From NCBI GenBank assembly GCA_964034945.1, contig OZ035962.1, positions 94,000,784 to 94,064,783 on the forward strand: a DNA stretch of 64,000 bases. Reading direction: 5' to 3'. This document shows positions 32,465 through 45,621 of the stretch, piece after piece. The stretch is from Chrysopilus asiliformis. Its lineage: Eukaryota; Arthropoda; Insecta; Diptera; Rhagionidae. The first letter of the stretch is position 1; each line of letters starts with the position of its first letter. A program made the translations under genes and the position numbers. The notes below the pieces were generated by a model. The model worked only from the letters and a program-made list of their open reading frames with translations, searched no databases and was not told the origin of the DNA.

Positions 32465-32926
32465 ATGGCTTGTGGATGCGGATGCGCAATCGAAAAATTG
32501 TTTGAGAAACCATTTTCTCAATTAAATATCGAGGAAAAATTGGAAATTATAAATTCAGGTAAGCCGACACCGGCACTTCCCGACTTAACTTGCAAAGTAG
32601 TATCGAAAGGAAAATCTTTTAGTAGACATTTTCAGCCTTCTTCTTATGAATCAAAATGCTGGCTATGTGGTTGTTCTGCTATTAATAAATTATTTTGTTG
32701 GTCATGTTTACTTTTTTCAAGTAATCAAGAAAAGGGTGTTTGGACTACAGGCTACAATGATTTAAATCATTTAACTGCCGCAATAACAAAACATACCGTC
32801 CCCCAAGTGCACATTAATAATAGCGTTACATTAAAAACTTATGGAAATACACGCGTTGATTTATTACTCGACAAAGAAAAAAATAACAAAAAATACAAAA
32901 ACAAAAAAAATTTAAAAAAAAATTAA
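32465..32926 (+). pseudogene. N-terminal part of hAT-type (ZMYM1-like) transposase
   Basis: The 153-codon frame has the order of a TTF-type zinc finger: GKSFSRHFQPSSYE, then CWLCGCSAINKLFCWSCLLF with the Cys pairs, then GYNDLNHLTAAITKH. This is the start of hAT transposases of the ZMYM1-like/DUF4371 group. The frame decays into an Asn/Lys-rich tail, and the DDE catalytic core and dimerisation region are absent. The stop is about 130 bp from the right TIR, so the element is an internal-deletion product. Confidence 0.75.
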
Positions 32927-33223
32927 AAAAGAAAAAAATTGGATCTTCGTCTATCACGTCCCCGACGTGATCCTGGATAAAACTAAGAGTAGACGTCTAT
33001 CATTTAACAGAAACTTAATATTGAACACCCTACTGAAAGCAGCACGCCACGTCACTGGTCTACCTACCTGCTTCCGGTACTTCTAAAATAAACTCAGTGT
33101 AACTACAAATCATAAAAAATGAAATGTTATCAAACGTACGTCTATTTTTAGATGAGTTGAGTACGGACAGCTCATCTTCTGCAATTTGAGCAGTTTTACT
33201 TTTTAAAGTTTCTCGTGCGCATT

Positions 33224-35313
33224 ATGTCGTGGATTCAATTAACTTTAGTGCAACTTTTTCTTCTTGTAGCAGTTGCACATTCTGAGGAAATCAATCAAAA
33301 TGGTAAGCGAATGAACTTTAATGTGAAGATTTATGTGAAATTGGGATAACGGTTGATATTTTTAATTGATTTTTGAAAATTAGCTAAAATCTTGCCATAA
33401 CGTCAAGTTAGAGGTTTTTATAAGTTTCGGCTAGTTCTGTTTTTGAAAAGAGATCACAAGGCGTTACTTAAATCATAACAAAATATTGTGATTTTTATCA
33501 TGCTACAACTAACTAATTAAAATTAGTACGAAGACAAAAATCCTTTAACGGTTTGACGATTTTAAAATCAAATATTTTAGTGCCATGAATTTTTGTTCCT
33601 CGTACACGATTTACATGAATATTATTCATTTTTGAAGAGACAAAATTAGAATTTGGTATGAAAATTTTGTCATTCCCATTGCAATAAGTTTCCAGATGCA
33701 AAATTTATTTGAATAATTGCTGTTTCGTTGGTGGGTTTAGTCACTCCTTTCAAAAATGTTTATTTAATATTTAATAGAAAAATCCAGATTTCAGTAGATT
33801 TCAAACCACGCCTGGTTACAAATCTTTTAAAAAAATGTCTGATGTGAACAGCACAGTTTCCTCTGCTTCAAATATTGCAGATAGTTTTGGGAAAGATATC
33901 TCAATAACCGTTAGAGATACAAAAAAAAAACGTTGAAGCAAACAAATGTAGAATTTTTTTACTTTAAATTTGGTTATGTGGATTTTTTCTCAAACCATCC
34001 CTAAAATGGAAGGTGGCATTAGTTCGAAACTCTGTAAATCTCGGTGAGACGGTTCTCTTGTTACCTGTTGATTTGGAAAATCATCAAATAAATAACTCAA
34101 CATTGGAAATCTTTCCCAATAATTTTCGTATTTATATGACAATTAATTTAATGAAAAAACTGCTTAATTTTTACAATTTATAAGAAGTTTCCGCACCGCA
34201 TGAAATTCAGCACGCAAAATGCACGATCACAGCCGGTGAAATCAAAGCCTCTGCCGAAGCAAAAGTGTCCAAGACTTTGGAAGGTGTTTGTGCTTCAAGT
34301 AAGAATTAAAAAATGTAACCAAAATAAAACCGTTTTTAACAGGCCAATTGTTTTGGTGTGATTTTCAGAGGAAATGACCATTGGTTTCCAAAGTCTGGAA
34401 TTACGATTGTTGCAGGAGCTGAAGGAAATAAAAATGCTTTTACAGGAACTGCGGCAAAATAGAAATATTCCAAATAATGGAAATCCACAAATCGCACCTC
34501 GTCAAACTAGCGGATTTGTTACAACAACAACAACTACTACTAAACGAACTCCGCCGCTATTGGTAGGAAATCTGCCATCGGATCGGAACGCAAGAACAAA
34601 TAATAGAACTGCGACAAATCCTAGAGTAATTTTAAAATCTTTGGAATCGGACAGGACCCGATCGTTTGTCAATAGGTTAATTGAAATTATTTTTAATTTG
34701 TCTAATAAATACTAATTAAATTATATCAGTTCTCGGGAGATGGAGATAAATAAATTGAATCACACTTTGCTATCAGATGATGACCTCAAATTGTTCACTT
34801 ACTATTGGAAGATTGAAAAATTCCCAACAAAACTAAAGCAGAATGGCACAGTAGAAAGGAGTCCAATATTTTCCATACTAAGTGCAATGCTAATTTATTT
34901 TTGATTTTCACTGAAATTTGGCTTATCAAAAATTATACTTTTAGATACCCAATTTCGAATAAAGGCGATATTTAACAATTTGAATCGTGAATATCTATTT
35001 CTACAATTGGAAAAGGTATCCTCAGACTCCTACGATAGATACAAAAGCATCGTTTTAGAAACAAGTATATTCAAGCAGATAAAAGATAATTCTTCTTTCA
35101 AACATGAAATCACGATTTTGGCTCAGGTAAACAAGTGAAATTTTTGATGAATCTCTTTACAACTTTTGCTTTTAGAATGGACCATCGAATGATTTATCAT
35201 GGCAAGATATTCATCGGCCAGACGCCGGATTTTCCATACCCAATAAAACTCTTATGACACCGAGATTTTTAAAAAATGACACCATATTAGTTAAGATTGT
35301 TATATATTTGTAA
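33224..35313 (+). CDS. secreted coiled-coil protein with a TRAF-C/MATH-like domain (323 aa, 6 exons)
   Basis: Exons 33224-33302, 34185-34298, 34369-34675, 34730-34881, 34945-35126 and 35176-35313 join in phase to 323 residues. The N-terminus is a clear signal peptide (MSWIQLTLVQLFLLVAVAHS). About residues 68-95 (LELRLLQELKEIKMLLQELR) form a coiled coil, followed by a Thr/Asn-rich linker. From about residue 188 the order YYWKIEKF, SPIF, FNNLNREYLFLQLEKV, HEITILAQ and RFLKNDTILVKIV follows the beta strands of a TRAF-C/MATH domain. A secreted trimer-like MATH protein is inferred; its ligand and function are unknown. The last exons are short but phase-consistent. The 3' end faces the IDE gene about 130 bp away. 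Confidence 0.72.
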
Positions 35314-35441
35314 TAAAATACAATTTAATTTAAAAATTCACAATAAAAAACCACTCAATATTGCTCAATTTTTCACGAAAGTCCATTCTTAGCATTCACT
35401 TTTCTAGTGCTGTGTGCCATTCGTTGAATTTCTTGTCCAGT

Positions 35442-38400
35442 TTATAATTTACTGCGTGCTCCTTTCGGTAGAATATCAAGAAAAGGTCTAGCAACGGGAT
35501 AGAGTTCTTTGCTGGATTTGAATGTCGCCAGATCATTAATTCGGATGTGATTAATTGCTGGTCCATTGGGCACTTCATTCTCCTGAGCTGTTGTTGGCTT
35601 ATTATTGCTCTCTTGATCTTCGTTGGTAGTTGCTTGTGTTTGTTCTTCAGTTTTTGTTTTAGCATCTGCTGTAGAGACGATGTGAATTGAAAGAACGTGT
35701 CTCGCTGGAGCTTCTGTTGAAATGTAGGTCTGGAGGAGGTAAATTTGTGTTAATATTGAAGAATTTAGTGATTTAGAACTCGAAATTAAAATCAATCAAA
35801 TTCTTTTGTTAAGATTTTTCTCACCCTGCAATAATTCAAAAGTTCAGTTTTGGTTATTTTCCGGAGTATAGCGACCTCAGCTTCTGAACGATCGAAGTGG
35901 TACTGCGACATGGTAATCTCATTCAAGTACTTCATAAACATTACAAAAAGTGTCTTTGGCTTTTCTAATTTCTGAGAGATTAGAGCTTCCTTGTGTCGAT
36001 TGAATTCCTCGTCGGACATATTCTGAATTTGTACCTGCAAATGAAATAACGATAAATTTATTGTTTCTTATTAGAAAAAAAAAATCTGTATTAATTTTCA
36101 GCTTTTGATCCTGACGATTTTTCCAACGTAAAAATTTTGAGTTTTTTTTTGTAATCCTTACCATCATACTATCAATGAAGGCTTCGATCCTTCTTTCCAC
36201 ATATTCTGGATGTTTAGCCGATTGGACTATAAAACGGATGCCAGTGGCTCCATTTACCTTACGAGACCCGCAAAACACAATATAACCTAATTGTTCCTAA
36301 CAAAAAAATATTTATTTATTCTAATTGTTAATTATTCAAGATGAGATTGAAATACTTTTGTTCTGAGAGCAGTATAACAAGGCTCAGTGAGGATTTGTGC
36401 TACCAAATCGATAAACACCATCGACGTGTCATTTTGGGTCCCACATTGAAGATAAAGATGCGAGCAAGAACTTTTGTGAAATTCATTTGTTGTTTCAAAT
36501 AAGTACGTTTCACCTAGTATTTTTCAATAATGATTTTTTGTTGGTTTTTTCATTAATTAAATTTAAAAAATATCCACTAAGGATTTTAGTAAGAGAATAT
36601 TCGTAAAATACGTCACACATTTAAGGAGAAAGAGGTCTATGATAGTGAAACGAGTTCCACACACAAAATCGCGGATTAAATTCCACAGAAAAAAGAAATT
36701 TGACAAAAGAGGATGAGGGAGGCGCTTGAAAAGGTGAAAATTTGCGTGATGTATTTTATGAGTAACCTCTAATTTAAAGTTGCAATAAAATTTTACCATC
36801 AGTTAGTTTATATTCTCTTTTTTGCAAAAGTTGCCTGGCAAGAAGTGGTAGAACTGCAGCATTTGTTGTTTCCAATTTCCGTTTAATTTCATCTGAGAGT
36901 TCAATTGCCTTCTGTTTATTTGCATTGCCATAAATGAAACATTCAGTATGAAGACGAGATAGGAAATCCTTTATAAAATGCTCCAGTCTCTCATAAGTAA
37001 CCACTGCACACACAATGGAAAAACGTTACATTCAGTACAGTAATAAAATTTAATGGTTTTTAATAATTCTGGATAATAAAATTAACTCACACTGCATTGC
37101 ATCTAAGAGTTCAGCTTTTGACCATGCATGTTCCGTTAGAATTAGAGCTAGATAATAAACTGCATGATGGTATGGCTGCTCCGCTTTGAAATTCTTCAAC
37201 GAACGTATATGTTCCTCTTTAAGGATATCGAATCGCTGACGATCAATTTTAAAATCGAACAATTGATCTAAAACTTTTTCGAGCAAGATGGGCTGCTTGT
37301 GATTGTATCCATGGATTGCTATCTGAAAGTTTAAAACAAAAATTTAGTAAAAATAGAATTGAAATCAAAATAAAAACTTACACTAATTCCCGATGTTGTA
37401 TTCGACACCAAGAATTTCAGGCCCGCTAATTGCGCATCGTACAAATACTCATTTAAGTGATCTCTGAACAGAGACACAAGCATATGAGTTAAATTACAAT
37501 TGAGTGGATCCGTGTACACCATTGGATTTGACAAATCAAAATTCATGTAGGTCTTCGGTTTCAGATATTCCGTGTCTTGCTTATGCCATACTCTGAGTAA
37601 TGGCGAGTCTAGAATTATAACGGGATGCCTTGACACGTCCGAATCGGGAACGTGTAGAGAGAAATCAGTGGGGATGAAGGGATTCGGATCAGGTAGCTTC
37701 AGTTTTTCGTTTAGGCTGCACGTTTTCCATGTCTGTGAGTGAAAAATAACATTCCAATTGTATTAAATTATTTGATTATGATAATCGTGTTGAAATAGTA
37801 CTTGAATTGTCGATGCTGACATTTTCTCCCTGTGGTATTTCGTCTTGTACCACGGCTCCAAGTCATTGGTAATTGGCTCTAATTTCTGTCCTACAATTAC
37901 TATACGACATCTCTCAGGTACTAATCCATTAAGTAAGTTTTCAATTAGATCTGGCCGCCAGTCTGATGTCAGGAATGGTGCTGTTAACACTTCTTCCAAG
38001 GGATAAAGCTGAAATATGAATTTGAAGTTACTCAGGATTGAAAATTGCACAAATTTTTCAAGATCCAATCTATTGCTCTTGGTTAAAATAAATCGGTGGG
38101 ACGGTTTCATAAAAAAAACAATTGGATCGTTTTAAAAATTCATATTTTTGTTATTTTCTTGAAAAAGTTGTTTCAAGTTATTACAAAAGAAATGATTACA
38201 TAATTATCTGTGGATCTGCACTACATACCAAACCAATTTTTAAAAAAAAGCATGTATTCTAAAACTACAGATTTTAGACACTAAAATTAAACTATATTTT
38301 TGGGACAGTTTCATACAGAGGTCAGAAAATCAGGAATCTGTTTTTTTTTCTATTATTTTCCTTATCCTTAAAAAGACGAAGTACTAAAAATATTCAGCCC

Positions 38401-41400
38401 TATTCCCGAAACCGGCGGGACGTGTACGCCGCGGGATTTGGCGTTTCCCGCAGAAAATTTGCATTCTGCTAAACGCAATTGTGGTGCTGAAAACGTTTTA
38501 CTTTCGTTATTACACTAAACGCACCCGCGAATGTTTTGACTTTTCCATACATTTATTTCCCGCGAGTAAATCGTTGCGGGACCAATCAATTAAATAGAAA
38601 GTTTGAATAAAAATGTGAATTTTATTTATACATTCAATGAATTTTAACTAAATATAAGTTTTGAAGGTCAGGAAAAACTAACTAGACGCAGTACAATCAT
38701 TTAATTGAACAAATAAAACTTCATGCGTATCAAATCAGCAAAACTGTCAAAATAGTCAGCGCGGGGCTGAATAAAACTGCGTTTCTACGTCTACTAGAAT
38801 AAGAAAATTTCATTCGATCGAGATAAAACTTGCGTGGCGTATACACGTCCCGCCGGTTACGGGAATAGGGGTGATTGTATTGTTATCAGACTTTCGTATG
38901 TCTGCAAAATTTCAAGTCAATCGGATGAGTGGAACTGTATGAAAATTAGATTTCAAGATTTGACCGTGACAGACAAACAAACACACAGATACGAAAGCAA
39001 ACTAGACAAAGGCTTTTAATGACTAATTGACCAAAAAACGGAAAATTCTTATCTGATATATATTTTTTTAAATATCACTAGAGGCGTAATTAGGATTGCA
39101 ATTTGTAGTTACACCACCACTGATTGCACAACATTTTATTTACCTGCATGCTATGAACAACGTTTGTAACCAAAGCCATTGGATGTTCTTTGTCTTTAAA
39201 ACGAAATGTCATTTCGTTTAGGTTGCAATATTCCTCAAATATCCATTTCTTGGCACCCTCTTCCCGCAATAGTTTTATATACTGTAAGAAAAGATAAAAG
39301 TATTCGCTTAGTTTCATACAAATTAATATAACGCTGTATAAAAATTAAGTATACGATATGAAGCGACTTTAAATTCTTCTATAAGAAAAAAAATAATCAA
39401 AAGTAATGCATTTAGACTGGAGAAAACTCACAGCAATTTTTTTACGAGTAATTTCGCTAGCAGAAACACTAAAAATTCGTTGTTTTTTGCCGTTAAAAAT
39501 TTTTTGCGAATTTTATATGTTTGCGAAATGACTCGCAGCAAGCAAGTTTTTGTCTTTGGAAACGTGGCACAGTGAAACTGTTTTATTTTTGATAAAAAAA
39601 TTACCTGAAATAACAAATGTACAATTTGATCGACATGTTCAAACCCTTCCTGTGTCAAATCAACGGTTATGTCGAAAAATCCAAATCCACGCAAAGTATT
39701 GCTATGGCCAGCCATTAAACTGTTATAGAATAAACCGAAAATATTAAAAAAAAAACACATCCATAAATGCTTATTTAAAGTTCCCTTACTCGTTACACCA
39801 TCCTCGCTCTCGAAGTTCGGATAAAATGCTTCCCTTTCCTTCATGCCCAATTAGATGAGTTAAATATTGCTCAGGCTAAAACATTTAAAAAACCGTTTAA
39901 TTAAAAAATATATATACATTTTCTTTCTTGAAGATCAAAAACTTACCCCTGAATTATAAAAATTATTTAAATCATCGGTGGTAAAACTGATGGTCAATGA
40001 GCGAATATCCTTGACTGGTGTAATGTAAACTTTCGTCGCATATCCATCAGGCAAGTAGGGCTCCTTGTCCCAAATTGGCGGTTCAACGGTTTTGTTTTCT
40101 ATGCATAAAAATTTTGATACGACCATGTCTTCCAACTCATTTAAGGATTCTGATGAAACAACACCATTTCTTTTAGTATTCATAATACATTTTAGAAATC
40201 TTGATTATTTACCTTTCCCAAAAACAGCCAAACACATGATATTAGCCGAATACCATTGCTTGTGGAATTTTATTAATTCATCGCGCACATTCACGTTTTC
40301 CAGTTTTGGATTCACGTCCAATGAGGTTTTGTTACCTTAAATGGAAAATGTTGCAGATTTACCCATTTGCTGAATTGATTTTTCAAAATATTAGTAAAAA
40401 AAATGTACAAATTCATGGAATAAAGAAAAATTGCAATTGCAAATTTGATGTCTTTTCAAGTACCACGAAATCATTGATAAGAAATCATCAACCTTCCAAC
40501 TTACCAGTGCCAAATTTATTGTAAGGATGCTCTGGATTCGATAAATGCTTATTCACCTGCCTTATCCGCCAAACGTCGATCGGTATATTCTTCTCATGTT
40601 CGGAATGTACCTAAAATAACACAAGGAAATTAATTTAGCGAATCTTATACGATTTGTAAAAACTATACGGCATTGATTTCTCGATCGGTGGCGCTTTCAG
40701 TGAACAGTGGTGCAATGAAGAATTGGGCAAACAAATCGAGAGCACCTTCCAGTTTGTCCGGAGCCACATCGAAGTAGTATTTTGTCATGTCCGCGTATGT
40801 TGAGGCATTTGAACTACCACCGTTCTGTGATAGATACCTCGAGTATGCATTTTCATTTGGGTATTTCTCGGTACCCAGGAACAGCATATGTTCGCAGAAG
40901 TGTGCAAGTCCCGGCAAATTGTCTGGATCGCTCATATGACTGAAAAATATAATTAATCATGTATTAATGAATATTATGGATATTAAAAATGGTGTTAGAA
41001 TTCGCTGCTTGTATTTTATTGCCAGTTCTTGAGCTTTAAACTATGAACACTGGACTTTAATTCATCATAGTTTTTGGATGTGGGAAGGGGCGCTATTGAT
41101 TTATGATTCAGGTAAGAGTATTTTTTTAATGCGCCTTCAGCACGTAAAAGGTACTGATGCATAAATATCTCCTTGGAGATTTTAAATGAAAACAAAGAAT
41201 TGCGGAAAGATTTTTCCGAAATAGGATATCAAGCTTGCTAATTCAATTAATTTATGCGTAAAATACGTTTATGATTTCTATTGAAAGTTGACTCATCAGA
41301 AAACTCAAAACTACCTCGTTTCAATATCCAAACTCACCCGACTTCCACAGCAAGAGCAGCAGCAGAAATATCTGTTGTTGGATCGCTTATAAGCAAAACC

Positions 41401-41591
41401 TTTAACCCATTTTCCAGCTGGAGTCCCCGGTATTCGCGACAATCCTGTTGGGACTTTACGATGTTATTCACCCTGAAAATCCAAAAATATTCGATTACGA
41501 CATCGTGGTTTTTTTTCAATCTATACCTTATTAGCCTGTCCACTTCCTTGACGATATTTACGGGAGATTTGTTGGTGAATTCTCCTTCCAT
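35442..41591 (-). CDS. Ide: insulin-degrading enzyme, M16 zinc metallopeptidase (1009 aa, 17 exons)
   Basis: Exons (minus): 41591-41527, 41472-41338, 40939-40669, 40610-40505, 40335-40213, 40149-39947, 39875-39790, 39719-39605, 39281-39144, 38008-37802, 37732-37382, 37322-37091, 37003-36797, 36513-36356, 36296-36162, 36034-35825, 35729-35442. They join in phase to 1009 residues (human 1019). The enzyme is a clamshell protease that degrades insulin-like and amyloid peptides. The inverted zinc motif HFCEH is at residues 80-84 and the third ligand Glu161 lies in [19 protein letters not shown] marks the C-terminal half. The protein ends GARSKL, a canonical peroxisomal PTS1. The frame is open upstream of the chosen ATG (to a TTG at 41717) with a basic stretch, so an upstream exon could add a mitochondrial leader. 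Confidence 0.95.
38398..38870. mobile_element. 473-bp TIR element in IDE intron 9
   Basis: The ends CCCTATTCCCGAAACCGGCG and (reversed) CCCTATTCCCGTAACCGGCG share about 30 bp including CGGCGGGACGTGTA. No coding capacity and no obvious target duplication are seen. The GC-rich ends contrast with the AT-rich intron. Confidence 0.7.
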
Positions 41592-41946
41592 TGTAATTCT
41601 TCCGGGTTTCAAGTGCGCTGAACGGATGAAAACTAGGTTTTTCGTGAATTTGCTGCGAATGACATTTAATTTAGACAAGTAGAAAACTACACTCACGATG
41701 CTTCTTTTTAGAAACAATTAAAACCTTCGAGCCAAGTGCTGTTGTTTACATAATAATGTGGTGGATAACTGCCTCACTGCTTGCACAAACATTAAATAAA
41801 ATTAGAATCTGCAATAAAGAAAACCTCACCAACTGGACAAGAGGGAAAACCTAAAGCTGAAATACAGTGTATAGCCGCAATGTCAGTGACTCCAAGAATA
41901 AGAATGCTGCTGATTAAAATAATTAGAGAGCCTATAACCTAGAGCA

Positions 41947-42117
41947 GGAGTGATATTCCGTAACTGTTTCAAGCATTTGTTTCGAGTTAGAAGAACAAGA
42001 AGTATTCGCTGTCTCTATTTGACCGAAATAAATGACAGGTTGCAACAGAGATAGCAATTACCACTTTTTCTTCTAACTCGAAACAAACGCTTGAAACAAG
42101 TTACGGAATATCACTCC
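41947..42117. mobile_element. 171-bp MITE upstream of IDE
   Basis: Inverted arms of about 50 bp begin GGAGTGATATTCCGTAACT and contain TTTCGAGTTAGAAGAA. AGAGC is found just outside both ends, a candidate short target duplication. Confidence 0.65.
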
Positions 42118-43398
42118 AGAGCTAATCAACCTTCTAGTTGATAGTAAAATGTTCTAACTATCCACCAGGGGAGAATCTACAGAAAATAAACCCATATAAA
42201 GTAATATTTTAGTGTAAATTTAGCAGTGGCGAAACATCAGGGTAGACAGAATAAAGCTAAAACCTGAATCGTATGTCGATGCGTTCGTCATGCGATTTAT
42301 ATTTTTATACTGGAGATTTGAATTAAAACACACAAGATAGGATTTTCTTTAATCACTTTTTATTCACTTAACTTTACAGCAAAGACTGACAGGATTCACT
42401 GACCTCCGGCCAGTCATGATAATCTCTTTTTATATTTTTGATACATGTTTATCTTATTCCTACATTTTGTTTATTAACATTAGTTTTAAGATTGGTGATG
42501 ATGCTTCAGGTGCATCTAATTCACCATGACATTGGTTTATTGTTAATGTTTATTTTATTGGACTCTGTCACCTCCAATGAGTCAGGTCCATTGTCATCGG
42601 GATTCGTATATATAACTTGCGTCCGTCCGGTAGACAGTTTTATGCGGTGACAGTTCGGTACGGCAACGAATCACTTCTTCTTCACTTTTTTTGCACTTCT
42701 TCTATTAGTTTATCGTCGAAACAATTACTTTCAATTTGTTCCATACTTAAATTACTTAAATCGTAACCAAACTTTTTTGCGAAATGACATTTCTGTGCGT
42801 TGCCGCATGTAAAAGTAGAAAGTCGACCTACTCTATGCGGTGACGGTGCGTTGCCGCATCGGACAAACTCATTATTAGGGGAGTACTCATAGCAGGCCGT
42901 TGATTTTACTTTGCCCGCATCGAACTATCAACGTGACGGACCCATGGCGGACGCACGGACGTATGTTTCTGGTTCTACCTTTAAAAGAAAATCTATATAA
43001 AAGTAGAGTGTGGTCATTATGAAACTCATGTCCGTTGAAATTTTAATAATAATAATATAATTTATTTATTTAAACCAAAAAGGCAAAATGCCTTTTACAA
43101 AGGTTTACAGTATTTATGAAAATATAATTTTCCAATCGTCCGTTGAAATTTTCAAATTTTTTGGTCGAGGATTGGTTCGATGCGTTACAAACGATATACT
43201 AAATCTAATATACTTCTATATGATATATCATATAGAGTTTAAAAAGTGCGATAGTACAGACACTCTAGAATAGTACTCGAGAAATATGGCCTCCAAGAGG
43301 AATTGGGTATCTCAAAAAGTGTCGTCGCGCAAAAATGGAAAAATATGCTAAAGTATCCCAGCAAGCTACAAAAAACTAGAGAGGCTGACAGGACAACT
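42118..43398. other. intergenic region with repeat fragments
   Basis: GCGTTGCCGCAT occurs twice near 42796-42862, and a fragment of the TATACCC-type repeat (GATGCGTTACAAACG...) lies at 43170-43255. No gene is supported. Confidence 0.45.
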
Positions 43399-43400
43399 TC

Positions 43401-43843
43401 AGTCAGTCGTTCGTCAAGTGAAAACGAAGTTTGAGATTCCTTCCCATGAAAAAGTGCTAATAAATAATAATAAGCAAATAAAAAAAACACGTCTTGAGCG
43501 AAGCCAGTGAAAAGTGCCATAAACAATGTAAATTAAGTGCTTAGTGAGGGAATTACGCATTTCGCTTTCAGTTTCATTTACTTTGTGCGAATCTCTTTGT
43601 CCAGCCAGTTTCGAGATCAATAAACGAAAAGTGAAAAAAAGTTTAGAAAATCTGGAACCAAAACCAGAAGCAATGCCAGCTTATTGAGGAAAACTCGATC
43701 GGGATAACAGAAAACTCACTGCACGGGAACAAACCAGAAGAAATCGAAAAAATCGCCAGTTGTGCGAGTGATTGATTTATTTGGACCTTCAAAAACTGAA
43801 CTCCAGAAATTGAGTTAGTAAACAAAGTAGCAACATCAAGCCG
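43401..43843 (+). promoter_or_regulatory. candidate RhoBTB transcription start and non-coding first exon
   Basis: The sequence TTCAGTCAGTCG at about 43398 resembles the arthropod initiator. It is followed by stop-rich, AAAGTG-rich sequence typical of insect 5' UTRs and then a possible donor CCG|GTAATT at 43843. The next acceptor that would use it is at 53473, before the RhoBTB ATG. This is inference only; transcript data are needed to confirm it. Confidence 0.25.
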
Positions 43844-45621
43844 GTAATTGCAATTAAAATCCTAAAACGATAAGATAAATTTATATCATTATCGCGTAGA
43901 GTGTCAGATAAAAACAGATGCAGAGTGCGCGAAAGTTCAGCGGAGTGCCAATCAACGCAGTCACTTTGTCAATGGGCCACTGTTGTCGCAGTTGGTGGGC
44001 GTAAAGGGGATGGTTGAAAAAAGGGAAACAGCCCTTAACACAGCAAATTTGCCACATAGTAGTTTTCTTTCATTAAATGTCTTTAAAAGGTATTTTTCTT
44101 ACATGTGCCTTAATGCGATGATGTCAATTACCCCAAAGTGGTCGAAGGGTGGCTAATTGGGGTTGGTGTGTGACGTTAGTTCGTGGGAAATCTTAAAATC
44201 GATTTAGTTGTGAACTCTCCCTTCTCCATTGGGAACGGGAATTGCGAAATGAATGCAATTGATTCGATCGGAATATTAAAAAGAAATCATTCGTGGCATG
44301 GTGCTACACTATTTTGTCGTCACTGTTTTTGGTTATATCCAGTATTTACTAGTTTGTCCAGTCTTTCATTCAGCCCGGGCCAACTATCCGATTGGAAGAC
44401 GTCAACTCTCCCCGTTATTCCCGTAATTCCATCACATGAGACCGCTTAAAAATTATTGACTTCCGCCAACTAAAACAGACTTGTTTACATCGGAATTAAA
44501 TAAGAAAAGCGAAATACACACCGCCAAGCTTTAAACTGAGAATATAAGGTAGTGTAGTTAATTCGTTTAACAAAATTGAAATACGAAAAGCGGGGAAAAA
44601 AATTAAGTTAGTAACTACGCCTCGCAATCAACATGTTTTCCATAATTTATTTCTTTTCAGTTGGTTCTCTCGCTCTCAAGATGATATCTTCGTGTTCCTC
44701 TTATCATTTTTAATTCTTTTTTAAGAATTTTTAACAGATCTAAATTTGGATCGTTTCTTTGATATAAACGAATTTATTATCAGTATTTTTGTTATTTTCT
44801 ATTTGTGACATTCACAATACGATAACTCGCTCTTTCTCTTCAATATTTGTTATTCATGGGCTTGTTTTTTTTTAAATAAATTATTTCGGTAAAGTAATAT
44901 GTGTAAATTTTTGTTTCATTTTCGCATTGACTTCTGTACATTCGCTTTTGTTTACACAAACTGTGTCTAAACATTTTCTTTTATTGGTAAATTGTGGGGT
45001 CATATACCCCCCAAAATGTACAACTATAGAACGCGAAAACACTCGCACCGCAACGAAATATACGAATAAACAAAATATAGTCAACTTGGCCATTGCCCTA
45101 AATTATTGGCTCGAATTAAAATCCATTACGGTGATAAATGTCCACCGGCCTCTATAGAAGTAGACAAATCTTATTAGACTTTCACACGATGTATGTAGCG
45201 TAGAGAGTAAGTGGGGATAATCATCGGAAGCGTGATAAACATTGAACTTCTATTTTATTCTATGCTTCCGTATGGTGGTCTCCAGCAATTTCTTATACCA
45301 CAAATTTCATGGATTTAAGTTGCGTTAATAAAAATCAAAATCGTAATAAAACTCAAGGCTATTGTCACAGTCAATTTTTATCTAATTAATATGTTAAGAA
45401 GTTAGTGCTATGCGAATTCTCTTATGGTGTTTTAATCGCAGCGCAAATTGTTTACGAATCTTGAAGAAAGACTACCAATGATTCATATTAATTTGATGAA
45501 AATTACAATAGATTCATACGCAGTCGTTTGATAATGATTTGAGGCAGTTTTATTCTTAACCCTTTTTGACTACCGGCATTTTTTCATAAAAATCTTAGGT
45601 TTTTGTTATGAATATTTGTTA
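43844..45621. other. presumed RhoBTB intron or intergenic sequence
   Basis: No coding exon or element end is identified. An open frame at 44183-44449 has no family resemblance. Confidence 0.4.

Larger units (their letters stand above)
31656..33057 (+). mobile_element. hAT-type element with partial transposase (1402 bp)
   Basis: The termini CAGTGACGT and ACGTCACTG are flanked by the 8-bp direct repeat GTCTACCT (31648-31655, 33058-33065). GGGTGTTCA follows inside both ends in inverted orientation. Internally there are a 121-bp tandem repeat, a T/G-rich promoter-like stretch, and a reading frame for the N-terminal zinc finger of a ZMYM1/hAT-type transposase. The catalytic part is deleted. Confidence 0.85.

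Noticed and set aside
44183..44449. 88-residue plus-strand frame in the region before RhoBTB
   Set aside because: No similarity to a known family, no exon signals and ordinary intergenic composition.
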